In this document: piece after piece, positions 4,524 to 5,914 of the stretch | How the letters are laid out: each line of letters opens with the position of its first letter | How positions within the stretch are numbered: the first letter of the stretch is position 1 | Translations under genes and position numbers: made by a program | Assembly: GCA_003161535.1 (NCBI GenBank) | Contig: PMOM01000054.1 | Span: 1-5,914 of the forward strand | Length of the DNA: 5,914 nucleotides | Source of the DNA: Caulobacteraceae bacterium | Lineage (GTDB): Bacteria > Pseudomonadota > Alphaproteobacteria > Caulobacterales > Caulobacteraceae | Direction of reading: 5' to 3' | The notes under the pieces: model-generated | The model's input: only the letters and a program-made list of their open reading frames with translations | The model's database searches: none | What the model was told of the DNA's origin: nothing

Positions 4524-5914
4524 TTGACCCCAGCCAACCCGACCACGGCCGCTTCAAAACCGCCCCTCTCGATCACCACCAAACTCTTCTACGGCTTCGG
4601 CTCGGTGGCCTTCGGGGTGAAGGACAACGGCTTCAGCTATCTGCTGCTGCTGTTCTACAATCAGGTGGTGGGCCTGAGCGCGCCGCTGGTCGGACTGGCG
4701 ATCATGATCGCCATGATCTTCGACGCCTTCCTCGACCCCATCGTCGGCCAGGTGTCGGACAATTGGCGTTCGCGCTGGGGCCGGCGCCACCCGTTCATGT
4801 ACGCCGCGGCCGCGCCGGTGGCGATTTCCTACCTGTTGCTGTGGAACCCGCCACACTGGTCCAAGGGCCATCTGTTTTTCTACCTGACCGGGGTGGCCAT
4901 CGTCATCCGCACCTTCATCACCTTCTATGAGGTGCCCAGTTCCGCCCTGGCCGCCGAGCTGAGCCAGGGTTACGACGAGCGGACCGCCTTGCTGAGCTAT
5001 CGGTATTTCTTCGCCTGGGTCGGCGGCCTGGCCCTCTATTTGGTCACCTTCACCTTCCTGCTGGTTCCCGACGCCCGCCACGCCGTGGGACAGACCAACC
5101 CGACCGGCTTCGCCCGCTACGGCATGCTGGCCGCCGGCATCATGTTCACCGCCATACTGGTCTCGGCGGCTGGCACGCACCGACATATCCCCAGCTTCCG
5201 CGTCCCGCCCAAGCGCCGCATGACGCTCCCGATGATGGCCAGGGAGATGATCCAGACCTGGTCGAATCGCTCCTTCCTGTTTCTCACCCTCTCTGGCCTG
5301 GCGACGTCCATGGCCGCCGGGCTGGGCGCCTCGATGAACATCTATTTCAACACCTTTTTCTGGGAGTTTTCGTCCCACCAGATCGCCATTCTGGTGGTCG
5401 GCGTGTTCGCCTCGGCGATCATCGCCCTGCTTAGCGCGGCGCCGTTCTCCCGGCGCTTTGGCAAGCGCGCCTCGGCCATGAGCCTGCTCCTGCTATCGGT
5501 TATCATTTCCATGAGCCCGGTGCTCCTTCGTCTGGCGGGGCTGTTGCCGCTCAACCATTCGCCGGCCCTGTTCATCATCATATTCTTCCAGTCGATCGTC
5601 TCCACGGCCCTCTATATCGCCGCCACCACCATGATCTCGGCGATGATCGCCGATGTGGTGGAGGACGGAGAACTGAAGACCGGCCGCCGCGCCGAGGGCC
5701 TGTTCTTCTCGGCCTCCAGTCTGGTCGCCAAGGCCGTCTCGGGGGTCGGCATTTTCGCCGCCAGCATGATTTTGAGCCTGATCCATTTCCCGGCTGGCGC
5801 CACGCCCGGCCATGTATCCCCAGAGATCATTCGCAATCTCGCCCTGGTCTATGCGCCCATCATCTTTGCGCTCTACGCCGCCTCCCTGGCGCTGATGACC
5901 GGCTACAAGATCAC
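4524..5914 (+). CDS. GPH-family (MelB-like) sugar:cation symporter, MFS_2 (3' partial)
   Basis: An open frame of 463 codons from TTG to the right edge, with no stop in the window. It is a 12-helix transporter of the glycoside-pentoside-hexuronide:cation symporter family, which imports sugars or related solutes with Na+ or H+. The N-terminus KLFYGFGSVAFGVKDNGFSY (20-39) is typical, and Asp34 aligns by eye with the sugar-binding Asp19 of MelB. FDAFLDPIVG (66-75) gives Asp67 and Asp71, matching the cation-site Asp55 and Asp59 of MelB. It is followed by the loop SDNWRSRWGRRHPF (78-91). YEVPSSALAAEL (135-146) has Glu136 where MelB has Asp124. IADVVEDGELKTGRRAEG is the conserved later loop with its acidic and basic residues. 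The last visible helix ends near the edge, so few residues are missing. It is transcribed away from the methyltransferase. The substrate cannot be named; no sugar-use genes are in view. Confidence 0.92.
   Translation, partial: MTPANPTTAASKPPLSITTKLFYGFGSVAFGVKDNGFSYLLLLFYNQVVGLSAPLVGLAIMIAMIFDAFLDPIVGQVSDNWRSRWGRRHPFMYAAAAPVAISYLLLWNPPHWSKGHLFFYLTGVAIVIRTFITFYEVPSSALAAELSQGYDERTALLSYRYFFAWVGGLALYLVTFTFLLVPDARHAVGQTNPTGFARYGMLAAGIMFTAILVSAAGTHRHIPSFRVPPKRRMTLPMMAREMIQTWSNRSFLFLTLSGLATSMAAGLGASMNIYFNTFFWEFSSHQIAILVVGVFASAIIALLSAAPFSRRFGKRASAMSLLLLSVIISMSPVLLRLAGLLPLNHSPALFIIIFFQSIVSTALYIAATTMISAMIADVVEDGELKTGRRAEGLFFSASSLVAKAVSGVGIFAASMILSLIHFPAGATPGHVSPEIIRNLALVYAPIIFALYAASLALMTGYKI

Noticed and set aside
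4554..5378. Minus-strand frame of 274 residues
   Set aside because: It lies antisense to the symporter gene and is rich in Gly, His, Glu, Gln and Arg with no domain, as expected from the complement of a GC-rich membrane-protein gene.

Overview
The window looks like chromosome of a high-GC alphaproteobacterium. A Caulobacteraceae-type genome (Caulobacter, Phenylobacterium or a relative) is my best guess. It rests on codon use, on the GPH transporter and methyltransferase sequences, and on GTG/TTG starts with strong Shine-Dalgarno sites; no marker gene settles the genus. Most of the window is GC-rich (40 of 60 bases at 5041-5100). A patch around 677-1000 is strikingly AT-rich (19 G/C of 60 at 841-900) and reads as foreign cargo.

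Left part (1-1732), a polymorphic-toxin locus tail. A frame open from the window edge to 675 holds the last residues of an RHS core followed by a variable C-terminal tip of about 200 residues that resembles toxin type 44. One base after its stop lies a 165-residue multi-pass membrane protein, in the position of an immunity gene. The next 558 bases have no convincing gene, but they start with a short remnant that reads like a YD/RHS repeat, as expected of a rearranging RHS locus.

Middle (1733-3692). A 452-residue phosphoesterase of the phospholipase C/acid phosphatase AcpA family has the catalytic motifs but no signal peptide. It converges with a minus-strand two-gene unit: a class I SAM-dependent methyltransferase resembling the METTL7/TMT1 group, then a universal stress protein with a degenerate nucleotide-binding loop, 36 bases apart.

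Right part (4524-5914). Divergent from the methyltransferase is a GPH-family (MelB-like) sugar:cation symporter. It starts at TTG behind a perfect AGGAGGG and runs off the right edge almost complete.

The RHS tip and membrane protein probably form a toxin/immunity pair. The methyltransferase and universal stress protein probably share a transcript. Nothing links the phosphoesterase or transporter functionally to the others beyond proximity. The best candidate for something undescribed is the RHS tip with its membrane-embedded partner; the rest is fairly ordinary.
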